A stretch of 64,000 nt of DNA from Sedimentisphaerales bacterium (GCA_016928435.1 JAFGKT010000008.1:16419-80418); one strand, 5' to 3'; positions 53,458 to 63,306 are shown, counted from the first letter of the stretch. Made by a program: numbers and translations. The notes: generated by a model not told the origin, from the sequence alone.

Positions 53458-54372
53458 CTACTCAACCCCGGCTACCAACTGCGCAGCCTTGCTCAATTCT
53501 CCCCCACGACTCGACCAATATCCACCCATAACCCCCAAACAACCAAAACCAATATACTGAATCGGCAATACCGTCGCCCAACTGCCCCATCCTTGTACCG
53601 CCGGGCCTACCACTTCGCCGCCCTCAACAAACCCCAATCCACCCACGCTAGCTGACAAATAAGCGATAATAGCCACAATAATCGGCCCAAGCAGCAGCCA
53701 CAGCAACCCCGCTTCTACAAGCTGTCGCGCCAGCACCACCGCCAGATAAAACGCCACGATACACGCGAATACCGCTTGGCCCGTCTTTACCGGACAACCA
53801 ACCACCCCTGTTCGTATCAGCGCCGTTCCTGACCGGGCCGTGAACAGCAGAATCACTATCGCTGCACCCGCACTTACACCCAAACCCAGCAACCCCTGTT
53901 GCCAATTTCGCAGCTCGCTCTTGAAGGTATCCTCTTTAGCGATTGGTGCCCCGCCCCGCTGTGCCCACCAATTAGCTGTGAGATACGCCAAAACCACCAC
54001 GATACCCAAGAATATCGTATCGCCTATCAACCCTTGAAACATGGCTGAGCGACTCTCAGCCGTGTTATTCATTAGTGCCGCGATCCGCATATTGTTGCTA
54101 AACATCGCCCAAAAAGCAAATCCTGCCGGAGCCGCGAAGCCCGCCAGCGCCATTCGGTGCAATCCTTTGCCCCCCAAGAGCCCCCCTACCAGCGTCGCTG
54201 CCGCCGCCAAACCAACAACCAGCCCCGCCAACATCAATGGTTGTGCGTGGCCAAACACCGTAAAAAAAGCACCAGGCCCCTGCGGAGCCGCAACGCGCCA
54301 CCCCAGCACCCCGAATAGCACACCCACGATAGTCACTATCAACGCCAATCTTACTTTTGTGGAAATAGACAT
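53458..54372 (-). CDS. integral membrane protein, unknown family
   Basis: A 304-residue protein with about seven to eight hydrophobic helices (for example 'LALIVTIVGVLFGVLGW', 'LMLAGLVVGLAAAATLVGGLLGG', 'TIFLGIVVVLAYLTANWW', 'WLLLGPIIVAIIAYLSASVGG'). The loops are Gly/Ala-rich. It has no motif I can assign. It lies divergent from priA with about 220 bp between them. ATG 54372 is preceded by a weak AGG. Confidence 0.7.
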   Translation of the reverse strand: MSISTKVRLALIVTIVGVLFGVLGWRVAAPQGPGAFFTVFGHAQPLMLAGLVVGLAAAATLVGGLLGGKGLHRMALAGFAAPAGFAFWAMFSNNMRIAALMNNTAESRSAMFQGLIGDTIFLGIVVVLAYLTANWWAQRGGAPIAKEDTFKSELRNWQQGLLGLGVSAGAAIVILLFTARSGTALIRTGVVGCPVKTGQAVFACIVAFYLAVVLARQLVEAGLLWLLLGPIIVAIIAYLSASVGGLGFVEGGEVVGPAVQGWGSWATVLPIQYIGFGCLGVMGGYWSSRGGELSKAAQLVAGVE

Positions 54373-54595
54373 GCTAATAGCCTAACTTCACCAACCACTC
54401 CGGTCAAGAAATTATAGTGTCAACTAGTGGTTCTTTTTCCTGTGAATGCTTACGGCCATTTTAGAATCCTGCTCATCCTGTAATCCTGTCAAGAAAGTCT
54501 CTGAACAATCGGTTGCGGTTTAACCGCCCGACGTCCCCTAGTGGTTCTAATTCCCCGCTGGACTTTCCCGTCACTCTGACCATAATAAAACTATT

Positions 54596-56938
54596 ATGAC
54601 CCAACCTCGTTCACAAACTCCAGGCCTGTTCGGCCCCATCGACGACACCCAACCCAAGCACAGTCTTGTCGATGCCCGCCAGTCCCGCATCGTACGCTTG
54701 GCCTTCGAAACCGCCGGCGATAATCTATTCGATTACGCCCTGCCCCACGAATTGGCTCACCAAGTCCGGCTAGGCCAACGCGTCCGCGCCCCGTTGGGTC
54801 GAGGCAACCGCCCGGAAATCGGCTTCTGTGTCGAGTTCCCCCAGCAGTCCGACGTCGAACGAGTCAAAAACATCACTGAGATTATTGACCCTGAACCTTT
54901 GCTCAGTGCCGAAATGATCGAACTGGCACGCTGGATCAGTCAATATTATTGCTGTCCTCTGGGTGTCACTCTCTCAGCTATGGTGCCCGCCGCTGTCAAG
55001 CATCAGATAGGCCTGCGCCCGCGAAGTTACGTTTGCCTAACCGAATCTTTCTTGGCTCAAGACGATGCGTTCAAAAACTTGCGCCTCAGTGCCCCAGGTC
55101 GCGCCATTGTTGACTATCTAATCGCCCTGCCCCACCACGGCTCCACCCCCGTCGCTATCGACGACATTACCCAAAAGCTAGGCTGCACCGCCGCGCCGTT
55201 CAAAACCCTACAAAAACTCAGCGTCGTACATCTCTCGCAACGCCAAGAACTCCCCTTGCCTCCAGGCCTAGAACGATGCAGTTGTTTTAACACTCCTGGC
55301 TTCCCGCTCAACAACGATCAAACCCAAGCTCTCGCCCAACTCCTAAATATTATCAACCAGCCCACCTTCAATGCCGTCCTGCTGCACGGCGTTACCGGGT
55401 CAGGCAAAACCGAAGTTTATATCCGCGCCATCCAAGCCGTCGTCCAGGCTGGCGGACAAGCACTGGTACTTGTCCCTGAAATTTCACTCACCCCCCAAAC
55501 CGTTTCCAGATTCCTTCAGCGGTTCGAGTGCGTCGCCGTCCTGCATTCAGGCCTAACCAACAGCCAACGTCATCAGCAATGGCAATTGATCGCCCAAGGC
55601 AAAGCGCAAGTAGTCGTCGGCGCGCGTTCCGCGATCTTCGCTCCGCTGCCCAAACTAAAACTCATTATTGTCGATGAGGAACACGAACCATCCTATAAAC
55701 AAGACAAAGCCCCGCGCTACCACGGCCGCGACGTAGCCGTCAAACGCGCCCACCTGCTCAACGTCCCCGTCATCCTCGGCTCAGCAACCCCCAGCCTAGA
55801 AACCTACAATAACTGCAAAACCAAAGACCATTACCACCTAATCAATCTGCCCCGCCGCGTACTCGACCTGCCCATGCCCAAGGTCCACATCATCAACATG
55901 AAACGCGAATTCGTCGAACGAAAAGGCAACCATATCCTCAGCCGCGCCCTCGAAACCGAACTGCGCCGCTGTCTCCAAGAACACCATCAAGCCATCCTTC
56001 TCCTCAATCGCCGAGGCCACAGCAGTTATCTTTTCTGCCCGTCCTGCGAATTTGTCGTCACCTGCCCTAACTGCGACATCAGCATGACCCTGCACAAACG
56101 ACGACGCGACGGCAAAGAACAAGCGTGGATGATGTGCCACTATTGTCTGCATTCCACCCGCGTACCAACCGTCTGTTCCGTCTGCGGCAAAAAACTCCTC
56201 CGCATCAGCCCCGGAACCCAGCACGCCGAAGAAGAATTGGCCCGCAAAATGCCCGATGTCCGTTTCTGCCGAGTCGATAGCGATTCCATCAAGCCCGGCC
56301 AATACGAACGAATCCTCTCCGACTTCGCTGCCGGCAAATACCAATTGCTCCTCGGCACCCAAATGATCGGCAAAGGCCTCGACTTCCCCAACGTCGCTCT
56401 GGTCGGCGTCATCAATGCCGACACCGCACTCAACCTGCCCGACTTTCGCAGTTCCGAGCGAACCTTCCAGCTCGTAGCCCAGGTCGCCGGCCGATGCGGC
56501 AGAGCCGCCGACACCGGACGAGTCATCGTCCAAACCTTCCTGCCCGACGATCCCGCCATCGCCCTATCATGCCAACACGATTACGAAGCGTTTGCCCAAG
56601 GCGAACTACGTATCCGAGAATCTTGTGAAATGCCCCCATACCATCGCCTGGCCCGTATCGTCCTACGCGACACCAAGCTCAACAAAGTTGAATCCGCCGC
56701 TGCACAACTCCGCCAAGCCATCGACACTCTGCTGCCTGGCCTATCAGCCCCCCTGGCCATTCGAGGCCCAATGCCCGCGCCTATCGCCACCATCGAAAAT
56801 TACCACCGCTACGAAATCCTCCTCAAAGCCGCTCAACCCGCCCCCATACATCAACTCCTAAGCCAACTAAGAACCGACCATCTGCCCAAGCTCCCAGTCC
56901 ACACCATCGTCGATGTGGACCCCCTAAACCTGCTCTAA
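54596..56938 (+). CDS. priA: primosomal protein N' (replication restart helicase PriA)
   Basis: PriA recognises stalled forks and reloads the replisome. The N-terminal DNA-binding domain lies at about 25-110 ('VRLGQRVRAPLGRGNRPEIGFCV'). The helicase domain has Walker A 'GVTGSGKTEVY' (Lys271), Walker B 'IIVDEEHEPSYKQD' (Asp360) and 'PRYHGRDVAVKRA'. Two zinc-binding clusters are visible as CPSC, CPNC, CHYC and CSVC. A C-terminal region has 'GTQMIGKGLDFPNVALVGVINADT'. The length of 780 residues is within range. A short unstructured N-terminal extension (about 25 residues) precedes the domain. No ribosome binding site is evident before ATG 54596. Confidence 0.96.
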   Translation: MTQPRSQTPGLFGPIDDTQPKHSLVDARQSRIVRLAFETAGDNLFDYALPHELAHQVRLGQRVRAPLGRGNRPEIGFCVEFPQQSDVERVKNITEIIDPEPLLSAEMIELARWISQYYCCPLGVTLSAMVPAAVKHQIGLRPRSYVCLTESFLAQDDAFKNLRLSAPGRAIVDYLIALPHHGSTPVAIDDITQKLGCTAAPFKTLQKLSVVHLSQRQELPLPPGLERCSCFNTPGFPLNNDQTQALAQLLNIINQPTFNAVLLHGVTGSGKTEVYIRAIQAVVQAGGQALVLVPEISLTPQTVSRFLQRFECVAVLHSGLTNSQRHQQWQLIAQGKAQVVVGARSAIFAPLPKLKLIIVDEEHEPSYKQDKAPRYHGRDVAVKRAHLLNVPVILGSATPSLETYNNCKTKDHYHLINLPRRVLDLPMPKVHIINMKREFVERKGNHILSRALETELRRCLQEHHQAILLLNRRGHSSYLFCPSCEFVVTCPNCDISMTLHKRRRDGKEQAWMMCHYCLHSTRVPTVCSVCGKKLLRISPGTQHAEEELARKMPDVRFCRVDSDSIKPGQYERILSDFAAGKYQLLLGTQMIGKGLDFPNVALVGVINADTALNLPDFRSSERTFQLVAQVAGRCGRAADTGRVIVQTFLPDDPAIALSCQHDYEAFAQGELRIRESCEMPPYHRLARIVLRDTKLNKVESAAAQLRQAIDTLLPGLSAPLAIRGPMPAPIATIENYHRYEILLKAAQPAPIHQLLSQLRTDHLPKLPVHTIVDVDPLNLL

Positions 56939-56959
56939 CCCCCCGCAAAACGCCAGCCA

Positions 56960-56994
56960 CCGGGTGGCACCCTTTCGCACAGCTAAAGGGTGGT
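56960..56994 (+). repeat. REP-like hairpin element, copy B
   Basis: CCGGGTGGCACCCTTTCGCACAGCTAAAGGGTGGT, the closest copy to the 63 kb ones. The stem CACCCTTT/AAAGGGTG surrounds CGCACAGCT. It lies between priA and the convergent protease gene. Confidence 0.85.
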
Positions 56995-57083
56995 AGCACA
57001 CCAACCAAGCCTCATTTCCCAACCGACAATCATCAGTTAATCTATCCGTTCAAGATTCGCACCTCTGGCAGCTAGTTTTTCCG

Positions 57084-59339
57084 TTATTGCACCGGCATCG
57101 CGTCATTCTCAGTCCGCTGCACATAAACATTGTCTTCGCCCAGCGATCCCGCCAAGACCCCGGCTCGCAGACACAACGCCGCCAAATCCAATTGCGGATC
57201 GCTGGCCAGCAAATCTTCCGCCGTATAGACTGTCCAATTACCCTCAGCGGGCCCGCTAAGATGCAGCACGCCCGCTTCACGCAGAGCCTGTGTTGAATCG
57301 ACACGCTGCTGGGCCGTCAACTCCAGGTTCACATGAGGCAATACGCCATAGTCTTCATTTGCTTTGTCCTGCGGGTCGCGATGCACTCGTCGCCCGCTCG
57401 GCAGATAGTAATACGCTATCGTTATCTTTAATTCCGCTTCGTAGGCTGTAAACTGCTGAATCTGCTGCACACTGCCCTTGCCATATGTCTGCGTTCCCAC
57501 TATCAAAGCCCGGTCATGGTCCCGCAAAGAGCCCGAAACAATCTCCGATGCGCTCGCCGAGGTATTATTTACCAATACCACCAACGGAATATCTTCCAGC
57601 GTACCGCGCTCGCGGGCATAGTCGTGATTGCCAAACTGCGGGAAACGAGCCGACCGTGTACTAACAATCACCCCCGACGACACAAACGTATCAACAATCT
57701 CCACCGCCGAACTCAAATACCCACCCGCGTTGTCCCGCAAATCCACAATCAACCCTTGCATACCTTGGTCAATCAGATCATCCACGACGCTACGAAAACG
57801 CTGCGACGTCTCCGCGGCAAAACTCGTAATCCGCACATAGCCCAGCGTATGGTCGTCGTCGATAAAATATTCCCATTCGCCGTTCTCGTCGCGGTACAAG
57901 CCTTTGATCGTCTGCACCACAATCCGATCACGTGTAATCGTATAATCCCGCGGCTCATCAAAGCCTTCCCGGTCAATCGTCAGCACAACATCAGTACCAC
58001 GCGGGCCGGTGATACGATGCACCGCCATCTCCAAAGTTATTGTCGCTGTGCTTTCGCCGTCCACCGCTACTATCACGTCCCCCGCGTCTAATCCCGCCCG
58101 CATCGCCGGCGAATCGTCCAGCAGCGAATCAACCGTTAGAAGTCCGTTCATCTTGTTGATTACTATCCCCACCCCGCTGAACTCATTGGTCATGTCCTTC
58201 CGGAAGTCCGCCACTTCGCCCGGCCAAATCAAATAAGTATAACTGTCCAACGCGCTGAACGCCCCCTCAGCAAATTCCGCTATCACCACTTCTTCCGGAA
58301 AATCCAACGTCGAACCGTTCAACCGCAGCATATCACGAAAACAAGCGGTTAGATCATCCTTGTCATACGCATCCCCCAATTCTGCCACGTTCTCATTCAA
58401 CGCCGCCAAGCCCTCGCGGTACTCCGCCACCAAATCAGCATCCTCTAACGAAGCAAACGTCTCCGCCAACCGGTCCGTATCCGCCAGAACCTGACAGTTA
58501 CGCAAACCCAACTCTGCCATCACACCATAGTCCGGCGTCTCAACAAAATCATGTTCGACCATGCTCAAACCCGCGTAGAATATATCACGCGTTATGTTCG
58601 CCCGCCTCTCCTGCCACGTCACACCGTCCTCGTTCGGATCGTTTACATACATCTCGCTCGTCGTCGCCTGACGTAGCAGATAATTCATATGATCATCGTA
58701 TTCTTTACTCTGATTGTCCAGGGCCGACAGATAGTAATACACATTCCCGTAGGCCTCCAGCCACTGTTGCGACTGCTCATATTCAGTTCCTATCGCCAAC
58801 GCACGCGAAACAACTTCTTCCCGCAAAACCGCGTCTATCGTATCATCCAAATCCATCCGGTCCGCCAGATTATGCGCCGCCGTCATCTGCGCCAAAGCCG
58901 CAAGCCAATCTTCATCTATCTCACTCCGCAGACTCTCCTCCATATCAGTCTTCGCGTCACTATCCCAAGTGTCCGCTTCGCTGGCGCCCAACAGACTGCC
59001 GCGCCAACGCGCGTTACCCACCGACTCTTCCATACCATCAATATATTCATTGTAGGCTTCCTCACGCGCAGCCTCGCATACCTCCATCAATCCCGTGTAA
59101 TCTTCCCAAACCTCCGATAGAATCTCACTGTCGCCCGTCGCCCCACTAGACGAACTCCCAGCCATATACTCCCCCGCCTGCGAAAAATCGCCCCGCCATA
59201 TCGCCATGGCTGCCTGCCGAACATCGGCGTCCGATACAACAGCACCATACGCTGCGCCGTCCACCACCAGCAACCCCGCTGCCAACGCCGCCAAAAACAT
59301 CCGTGTCAATATCGCAGAGATTCTAGGCAGTCCGCTCAT
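57084..59339 (-). CDS. S41 family C-terminal processing peptidase with PDZ domain
   Basis: The protein is 751 residues from ATG 59339, preceded by AAGGTC; the track start has no signal context. The signal peptide is 'LTRMFLAALAAGLLVVDGAAYG'. A long helical N-terminal part (about 35-370) is unlike E. coli Prc. A PDZ domain (about 375-460, 'DFRKDMTNEFSGVGIVINKMNGLL', 'SPAMRAGLDAGDVIVAVDGES') precedes the S41 catalytic domain. The catalytic Ser lies in 'NTSASASEIVSGSLRDHD' and the general-base Lys in 'GTQTYGKGSVQ', so the active site is intact. Such proteases trim or degrade envelope proteins. It is transcribed in the same direction as the S1 gene upstream. Confidence 0.88.
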   Translation of the reverse strand: MSGLPRISAILTRMFLAALAAGLLVVDGAAYGAVVSDADVRQAAMAIWRGDFSQAGEYMAGSSSSGATGDSEILSEVWEDYTGLMEVCEAAREEAYNEYIDGMEESVGNARWRGSLLGASEADTWDSDAKTDMEESLRSEIDEDWLAALAQMTAAHNLADRMDLDDTIDAVLREEVVSRALAIGTEYEQSQQWLEAYGNVYYYLSALDNQSKEYDDHMNYLLRQATTSEMYVNDPNEDGVTWQERRANITRDIFYAGLSMVEHDFVETPDYGVMAELGLRNCQVLADTDRLAETFASLEDADLVAEYREGLAALNENVAELGDAYDKDDLTACFRDMLRLNGSTLDFPEEVVIAEFAEGAFSALDSYTYLIWPGEVADFRKDMTNEFSGVGIVINKMNGLLTVDSLLDDSPAMRAGLDAGDVIVAVDGESTATITLEMAVHRITGPRGTDVVLTIDREGFDEPRDYTITRDRIVVQTIKGLYRDENGEWEYFIDDDHTLGYVRITSFAAETSQRFRSVVDDLIDQGMQGLIVDLRDNAGGYLSSAVEIVDTFVSSGVIVSTRSARFPQFGNHDYARERGTLEDIPLVVLVNNTSASASEIVSGSLRDHDRALIVGTQTYGKGSVQQIQQFTAYEAELKITIAYYYLPSGRRVHRDPQDKANEDYGVLPHVNLELTAQQRVDSTQALREAGVLHLSGPAEGNWTVYTAEDLLASDPQLDLAALCLRAGVLAGSLGEDNVYVQRTENDAMPVQ

Positions 59340-59583
59340 ATTTAAGACCTTCCTTAACAACTTTATTATTGTCTTATGTAATCCGCTATTTATTATAGAC
59401 CGTTAGCCCCCGAACTTCATGTTCGGGGGTTCGAACCCATTGCCCATACTAACTCCCCCCCAACCGCCTGTCCCTGCTTACGCTCCCAATCGGCCATGCT
59501 CGCCCCGAACAAACCCCCAAAGCACAGTCCGTCTGGTCACTGTTCTTACAATCGGCTCTATTCGGTGCCGGCTTGAGCTACCC

Positions 59584-61380
59584 TTAAGACAAACCGCCCC
59601 GACGTGGCCGATCCTTCTTCTTTTTGTCCTTTTTCTCGGGAGTTCCCCCGGAAGGCTCCACACTCGAATGACCGATTTCACTGCTTTCAAACGACGCGCC
59701 GCCGCTATGCTCGTGAACCCCCTTTATCGACAACGCTATTCTCTGCTCGGCAGTGTCCACCGACAAAATCTTCACTTGTACCTCTTGACCCTCTTTCACC
59801 ACGTCACTGGCATGGTTCACCCGATGCGCTGCCATCTCCGAAATATGAACCAAACCATCTACACCAGGCTCCAAAGTCACAAACGCGCCAAAATCAGTTA
59901 CACGCGCCACCGTACCGGTGTGTATTTGATCCGGAGCATATCTGCTTGTGATATTTGCCCAAGGATTCTCTTGCAGGTTCTTCATACTCAGCGAAATCCG
60001 GCGTTTTGCCACGTCGATGCTCATAATCTCGACTTCCACCATCATGCCGCTCTGCACCACGTCCGAAGGATGCCGAATCCGCCCCGCCCAGGTCATCTGG
60101 CTTATCGGTATCAGCCCGTCTATTCCGCTTTCCAATTCCGCGAACGCCCCAAAGTCCGCCAGATTCTTTATCTGCGCTTGATGACGAGAACCAACCGGAT
60201 ATTTATGTTCCGCCGTCGTCCAAGGATCGCCACCCGCCTGACGCAGACTCAAAGCAATACGCTGCTTCTCTCGATCAACACCGACCACCACCACATCAAT
60301 ACCCTGACCAACCGTCAAAATATCCTTGGGGTGTTTCACATGAGCCCAGCTCATTTCCCGAACATGCAGCAAACCGTCAACACCCCCGATATCAACAAAC
60401 GCGCCATAGTCCATCAAGCTGCGCACTACGCCGTGTTTCAGTTGCCCTTCTTCGATCTCCGTCCACGCATGGTCGCGCTGTTCTTCACGTTCGCGCATCA
60501 GCACATTTCGCCGGCTGACCACAATATCTTTGTCGCCGCGCTCCACCTGCGTCACTTCACAAACCATCTTTTCGCCCATGTAAGGCTCTAAGTCCTCTAC
60601 CCGGCCCAAATCGATCTGACTGATCGGCATAAATGCCTTCAGCCCTTTGATATCCAGTTCCAACCCGCCTTTGTTCGTGCCCACGACCCGGCCTTCAACC
60701 AAAACGCCCTCTGCCAAATTACTCACCAATAACTGCTGCTCCGCCGTCTTACGCGACAACAGCAACAATCCGTCCCGTCGATCGTAATTAACAATGGCGA
60801 CTTTGATTTCACTGCCGACCACGGGCTCTTCGCCTTCTTCCAATTCCTCCAAAGGCAGCAAACCTTGCGATTTACCCCCTAACTCCACAAACACCCCGTC
60901 CCTGCTCACACTCACAACATAACCGCTGCGTATGCCTTCCGGCGCCTTTTCTGTTTTTTCTTTAGCGCCCCCGGTTGCCGCAGACGCAGCGTCCGCTTGT
61001 TCGTCCAGGCCGTACAAGTCCATCAGACTCATATCGCCCAGCGCCGCTTCGATCTCTTGATTCACGTCAACATCATCCGCGCGTGGAATCTCGACCGGCT
61101 TGGGTGCGCTGCGCTGACGCGACGCGGTTTGCCGCGCCGTACTCAATCCGCTCGCCGATCCCTGTTGCTCAACGCTATCCGATTTGCTTTGTTGTGGTTG
61201 CGTTCCTGCCTGGATGCCGGTAATGGGCTCAGCAGGCCCCGGAGTTGGCTGACCTGCCGACGCGACCGGATTGGTTGCGGGCGAATCCGTATTCGTTTGA
61301 TTATTCTGATCTACCGAATCCGTTGAAGAACTCGGCAACGCATTGTCCTGAGCGCTATCGCTCGGTTGTCTTTCGCTCAT
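59584..61380 (-). CDS. rpsA: S1 RNA-binding domain protein (ribosomal protein S1-like)
   Basis: The protein is 598 residues from ATG 61380, with AGAGGTA upstream; the track start is displaced. The N-terminal 170 residues are low-complexity, Gln/Ser/Thr/Pro-rich. Five S1 domains follow: 'IRSGYVVSVSRDGVFVELGG', 'LVEGRVVGTNKGGLELDIKG', 'LKHGVVRSLMDYGAFVDIGG', 'RHQAQIKNLADFGAFAELES' and 'IHTGTVARVTDFGAFVTLEP'. Ribosomal S1 of E. coli has six S1 repeats, so this is the shorter, S1-like type used by many phyla to help mRNA binding on the 30S subunit. The C-terminal tail is Lys/Asp-rich ('KKDKKKKDRPRRG'). Confidence 0.88.
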   Translation of the reverse strand: MSERQPSDSAQDNALPSSSTDSVDQNNQTNTDSPATNPVASAGQPTPGPAEPITGIQAGTQPQQSKSDSVEQQGSASGLSTARQTASRQRSAPKPVEIPRADDVDVNQEIEAALGDMSLMDLYGLDEQADAASAATGGAKEKTEKAPEGIRSGYVVSVSRDGVFVELGGKSQGLLPLEELEEGEEPVVGSEIKVAIVNYDRRDGLLLLSRKTAEQQLLVSNLAEGVLVEGRVVGTNKGGLELDIKGLKAFMPISQIDLGRVEDLEPYMGEKMVCEVTQVERGDKDIVVSRRNVLMREREEQRDHAWTEIEEGQLKHGVVRSLMDYGAFVDIGGVDGLLHVREMSWAHVKHPKDILTVGQGIDVVVVGVDREKQRIALSLRQAGGDPWTTAEHKYPVGSRHQAQIKNLADFGAFAELESGIDGLIPISQMTWAGRIRHPSDVVQSGMMVEVEIMSIDVAKRRISLSMKNLQENPWANITSRYAPDQIHTGTVARVTDFGAFVTLEPGVDGLVHISEMAAHRVNHASDVVKEGQEVQVKILSVDTAEQRIALSIKGVHEHSGGASFESSEIGHSSVEPSGGTPEKKDKKKKDRPRRGGLS

Positions 61381-61465
61381 CATTACCTCTGTTAACCCAT
61401 ACAAAAAAAGAAACTTCAACTACAACCACAACAACTGCCCAAATAGGACAGCTAAACGATTAATT

Positions 61466-62164
61466 TTACATAATACCGTCCTGTCTGTCCACACCAACTA
61501 TACTACGCAATTTTGTTACTTGCTGGTGTGCCCTACGCGTCGGCTCCGGCAAACGGTAACGACCACAGCACCGCAGTGTCAAATCCACCGCCTGGCCCAA
61601 TTCTATCCGATGCCCTACCGAAATATACAGACATTTTACCTTATCCCGGGTCCGCAAAACCGTCCCGATCACCTCATTATCATCCATCAGGGCTGCAAAA
61701 TCCCCTTTTTTTTCTCCTACCTCCTCGTGAACACCTATTAATCGGCTTTTGGCGCAGCCGATCGTCGCGATATCCAACTCCACTCCTAAGTGGCACGCCA
61801 GCCCGCACCGACGCGGATGAGCCAACCCTTGACCATCCACCAGCACCACATCAGGCCGATTACGCAGCTTCTCCAACGCCGCCAGCATCACTGGTGCCTC
61901 TCTAAATGACAGCAAACCAGGCACATAAGGAAATTCCACCACCCCCGCAGCCCAAACGCTTTCAACCAATTCCAGCGTCTCAATGTCCAGTACCACCGCC
62001 GCCGCCAAACACCTCTCCCCCTTACCTGGAAACGAAACATCCACACCCCCAACCAACCCAACCTTACCAACCGACAAAGGCTCAATTCGCACCCGCTCAG
62101 CCAGTTGCCGCTGTAATTCCTTGGCATAAAGGATTTTATCTGCTGAAAACCTGTGTGTACTCAT
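61466..62164 (-). CDS. nfi: deoxyribonuclease V (endonuclease V)
   Basis: Endonuclease V nicks DNA one base 3' of deaminated bases such as hypoxanthine. The 232 residues carry the metal ligands Asp42 (GGVDVSF), Glu89 (LLSFREAPVML) and Asp110 (VDGQGLAHPRRCGLACHLG), the same spacing as described in this family. A later His/Arg-rich segment 'ISVGHRIELGQAVDLTLRCCGRYRLPEPTRRAH' completes it. ATG 62164 is preceded by a weak purine-rich stretch. It shares a promoter region with the plus-strand exported protein gene but is divergent from it. Confidence 0.94.
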   Translation of the reverse strand: MSTHRFSADKILYAKELQRQLAERVRIEPLSVGKVGLVGGVDVSFPGKGERCLAAAVVLDIETLELVESVWAAGVVEFPYVPGLLSFREAPVMLAALEKLRNRPDVVLVDGQGLAHPRRCGLACHLGVELDIATIGCAKSRLIGVHEEVGEKKGDFAALMDDNEVIGTVLRTRDKVKCLYISVGHRIELGQAVDLTLRCCGRYRLPEPTRRAHQQVTKLRSIVGVDRQDGIM

Positions 62165-62508
62165 CTGTCTTTTTCCCCTCTACCTTATATTTGCCACTGG
62201 CGAATCTTAAAATCTATGTTAATCTGCGAAATCTGTTAAAAATTCCCTGACCGATCGATCTCACCGCCGTTAAGATTACCCCCCCCCCTCTCTATCCTCG
62301 TCATGCCTTTGGCAAACTAGTCTTTTCTCCTTTATAAATCTGCGTTAATCTGCGAAATCTGCGGATCAAGCTCACTGACCTCAAAAAAACTTCCCTAACC
62401 CCCGCCTCTTACCTTATTTCATTGCTTGACAACCTCGGAAATTTCGCTACACTAAATGTTTACATACTTGGTCAGTGATAGCAACACTGTCATTATGGAG
62501 CTTAGCAC
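62165..62508. other. intergenic region with dispersed repeats
   Basis: The region holds two copies of the AATCTGCGAAATCTG-type repeat (62196-62240 and 62325-62370) and a TTTGGCAAACTAG piece at 62302-62318. It also holds the promoter at 62426. I see no RNA gene. Confidence 0.6.
62426..62453 (+). promoter_or_regulatory. sigma70-type promoter for the exported protein gene
   Basis: TTGACA (62426-62431), a 16-base spacer and TACACT (62448-62453), about 55 bases upstream of the GTG at 62509. Confidence 0.5.
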
Positions 62509-63162
62509 GTGGCTCAGATAAAGAAAACTACAATATTGGCATCTACGCTTCTCATTACCCTTCTTGGGACCGCTTTTGCTGCGCCTAAGCCCGCTTTGGT
62601 TCCCCAGGAAGGTGTCTGGCAGCTCGATATCGAATTTCATGGCCAACCCCGCCAGATCACCATCACCTTGCCAGGCGACACCCAGCCCCGCAGCTTCTGG
62701 TACCTGCCCTACACTATCACAAATAACACCGGCCAAGAAGTCCGCTTCTATCCCCAGTTCGATCTCCTGACCGACACCCTCAGACTATACCACGCCGGAG
62801 AAGGCGTTCGTCGTCCCGTTTTTGAGGCTATCCGCCAAAGGTACGGCAACACAATTCCACTGCTCGAACCCGAAAGCATGGTCACCGGACGTATTCTTCT
62901 CGGTGCCGATAACGCCCGCGATTCCGTCGTAATCTTCCCTGATTTCGACCCCGAAGCTACTTCTGTCAGCATCTTTATCGCCGGGCTCAGCAACGAAAAC
63001 GTAACCGTACCGCATCCCACTACCATCGATCAACGCACCGGCCAAGCAAAGCAAATACTGCTCCGAAAAACCCTACAATTGCAATACCGAATCGTCGGCG
63101 ATGCTATTACTCCCCGCCAGAGAGTTATGCTTTATCATTCCATGAATTGGATTATGCGGTAA
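62509..63162 (+). CDS. exported protein of unknown function
   Basis: A 217-residue protein with start GTG 62509, which has GGAG eight bases upstream. The signal peptide 'IKKTTILASTLLITLLGTAFAA' is followed by a beta-rich domain with 'VWQLDIEFHGQPRQITITLPGDTQPRSFWYLPYTITNNTGQEV' (quoted in part) and a second beta domain ending 'QLQYRIVGDAITPRQRVMLYHSMNWIMR'. The pattern resembles exported proteins restricted to planctomycetes, but I cannot name a family. It lies upstream of rpmA with a repeat-filled gap. Confidence 0.72.
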   Translation: MAQIKKTTILASTLLITLLGTAFAAPKPALVPQEGVWQLDIEFHGQPRQITITLPGDTQPRSFWYLPYTITNNTGQEVRFYPQFDLLTDTLRLYHAGEGVRRPVFEAIRQRYGNTIPLLEPESMVTGRILLGADNARDSVVIFPDFDPEATSVSIFIAGLSNENVTVPHPTTIDQRTGQAKQILLRKTLQLQYRIVGDAITPRQRVMLYHSMNWIMR

Positions 63163-63169
63163 AACTTTT

Positions 63170-63306
63170 GAAGTATCACAGTTTGGGGCCCCGCCCTAAA
63201 GTGGGTTCCACAAAACACAAGTTGAATTATCATAGTTTGGGTGGCACCCTTTCGCGAAGCTAAAGGGTGATGTTCTCCAAAGCACTGTATGAATTATCAC
63301 AGTTTG
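63170..63306 (+). repeat. three direct copies of a 16-bp motif
   Basis: GAAGTATCACAGTTTGG (63170-63186), GAATTATCATAGTTTGG (63224-63240) and GAATTATCACAGTTTG (63291-63306). Between copies lie a degenerate GCCCTAAAGTGGG and then a REP-like element (63239-63270). The region looks like tandem units that each include the hairpin. Confidence 0.75.
63239..63270 (+). repeat. REP-like hairpin element, copy C
   Basis: GGGTGGCACCCTTTCGCGAAGCTAAAGGGTGA; stem CACCCTTT/AAAGGGTG, loop CGCGAAGCT. Upstream of rpmA. Confidence 0.85.

Noticed and set aside
59405-59440. tRNA-like 'GGGGGTTCGAACCC' segment
   Set aside because: It is the descending arm of a simple hairpin (CCCCCGAAC-TTCAT-GTTCGGGGG); no acceptor stem, D-arm or anticodon arm can be built around it.
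59419-60591. 390-residue plus-strand ORF opposite the S1 protein gene
   Set aside because: Arg/His/Pro-rich antisense shadow; the S1 repeats on the other strand are unmistakable.
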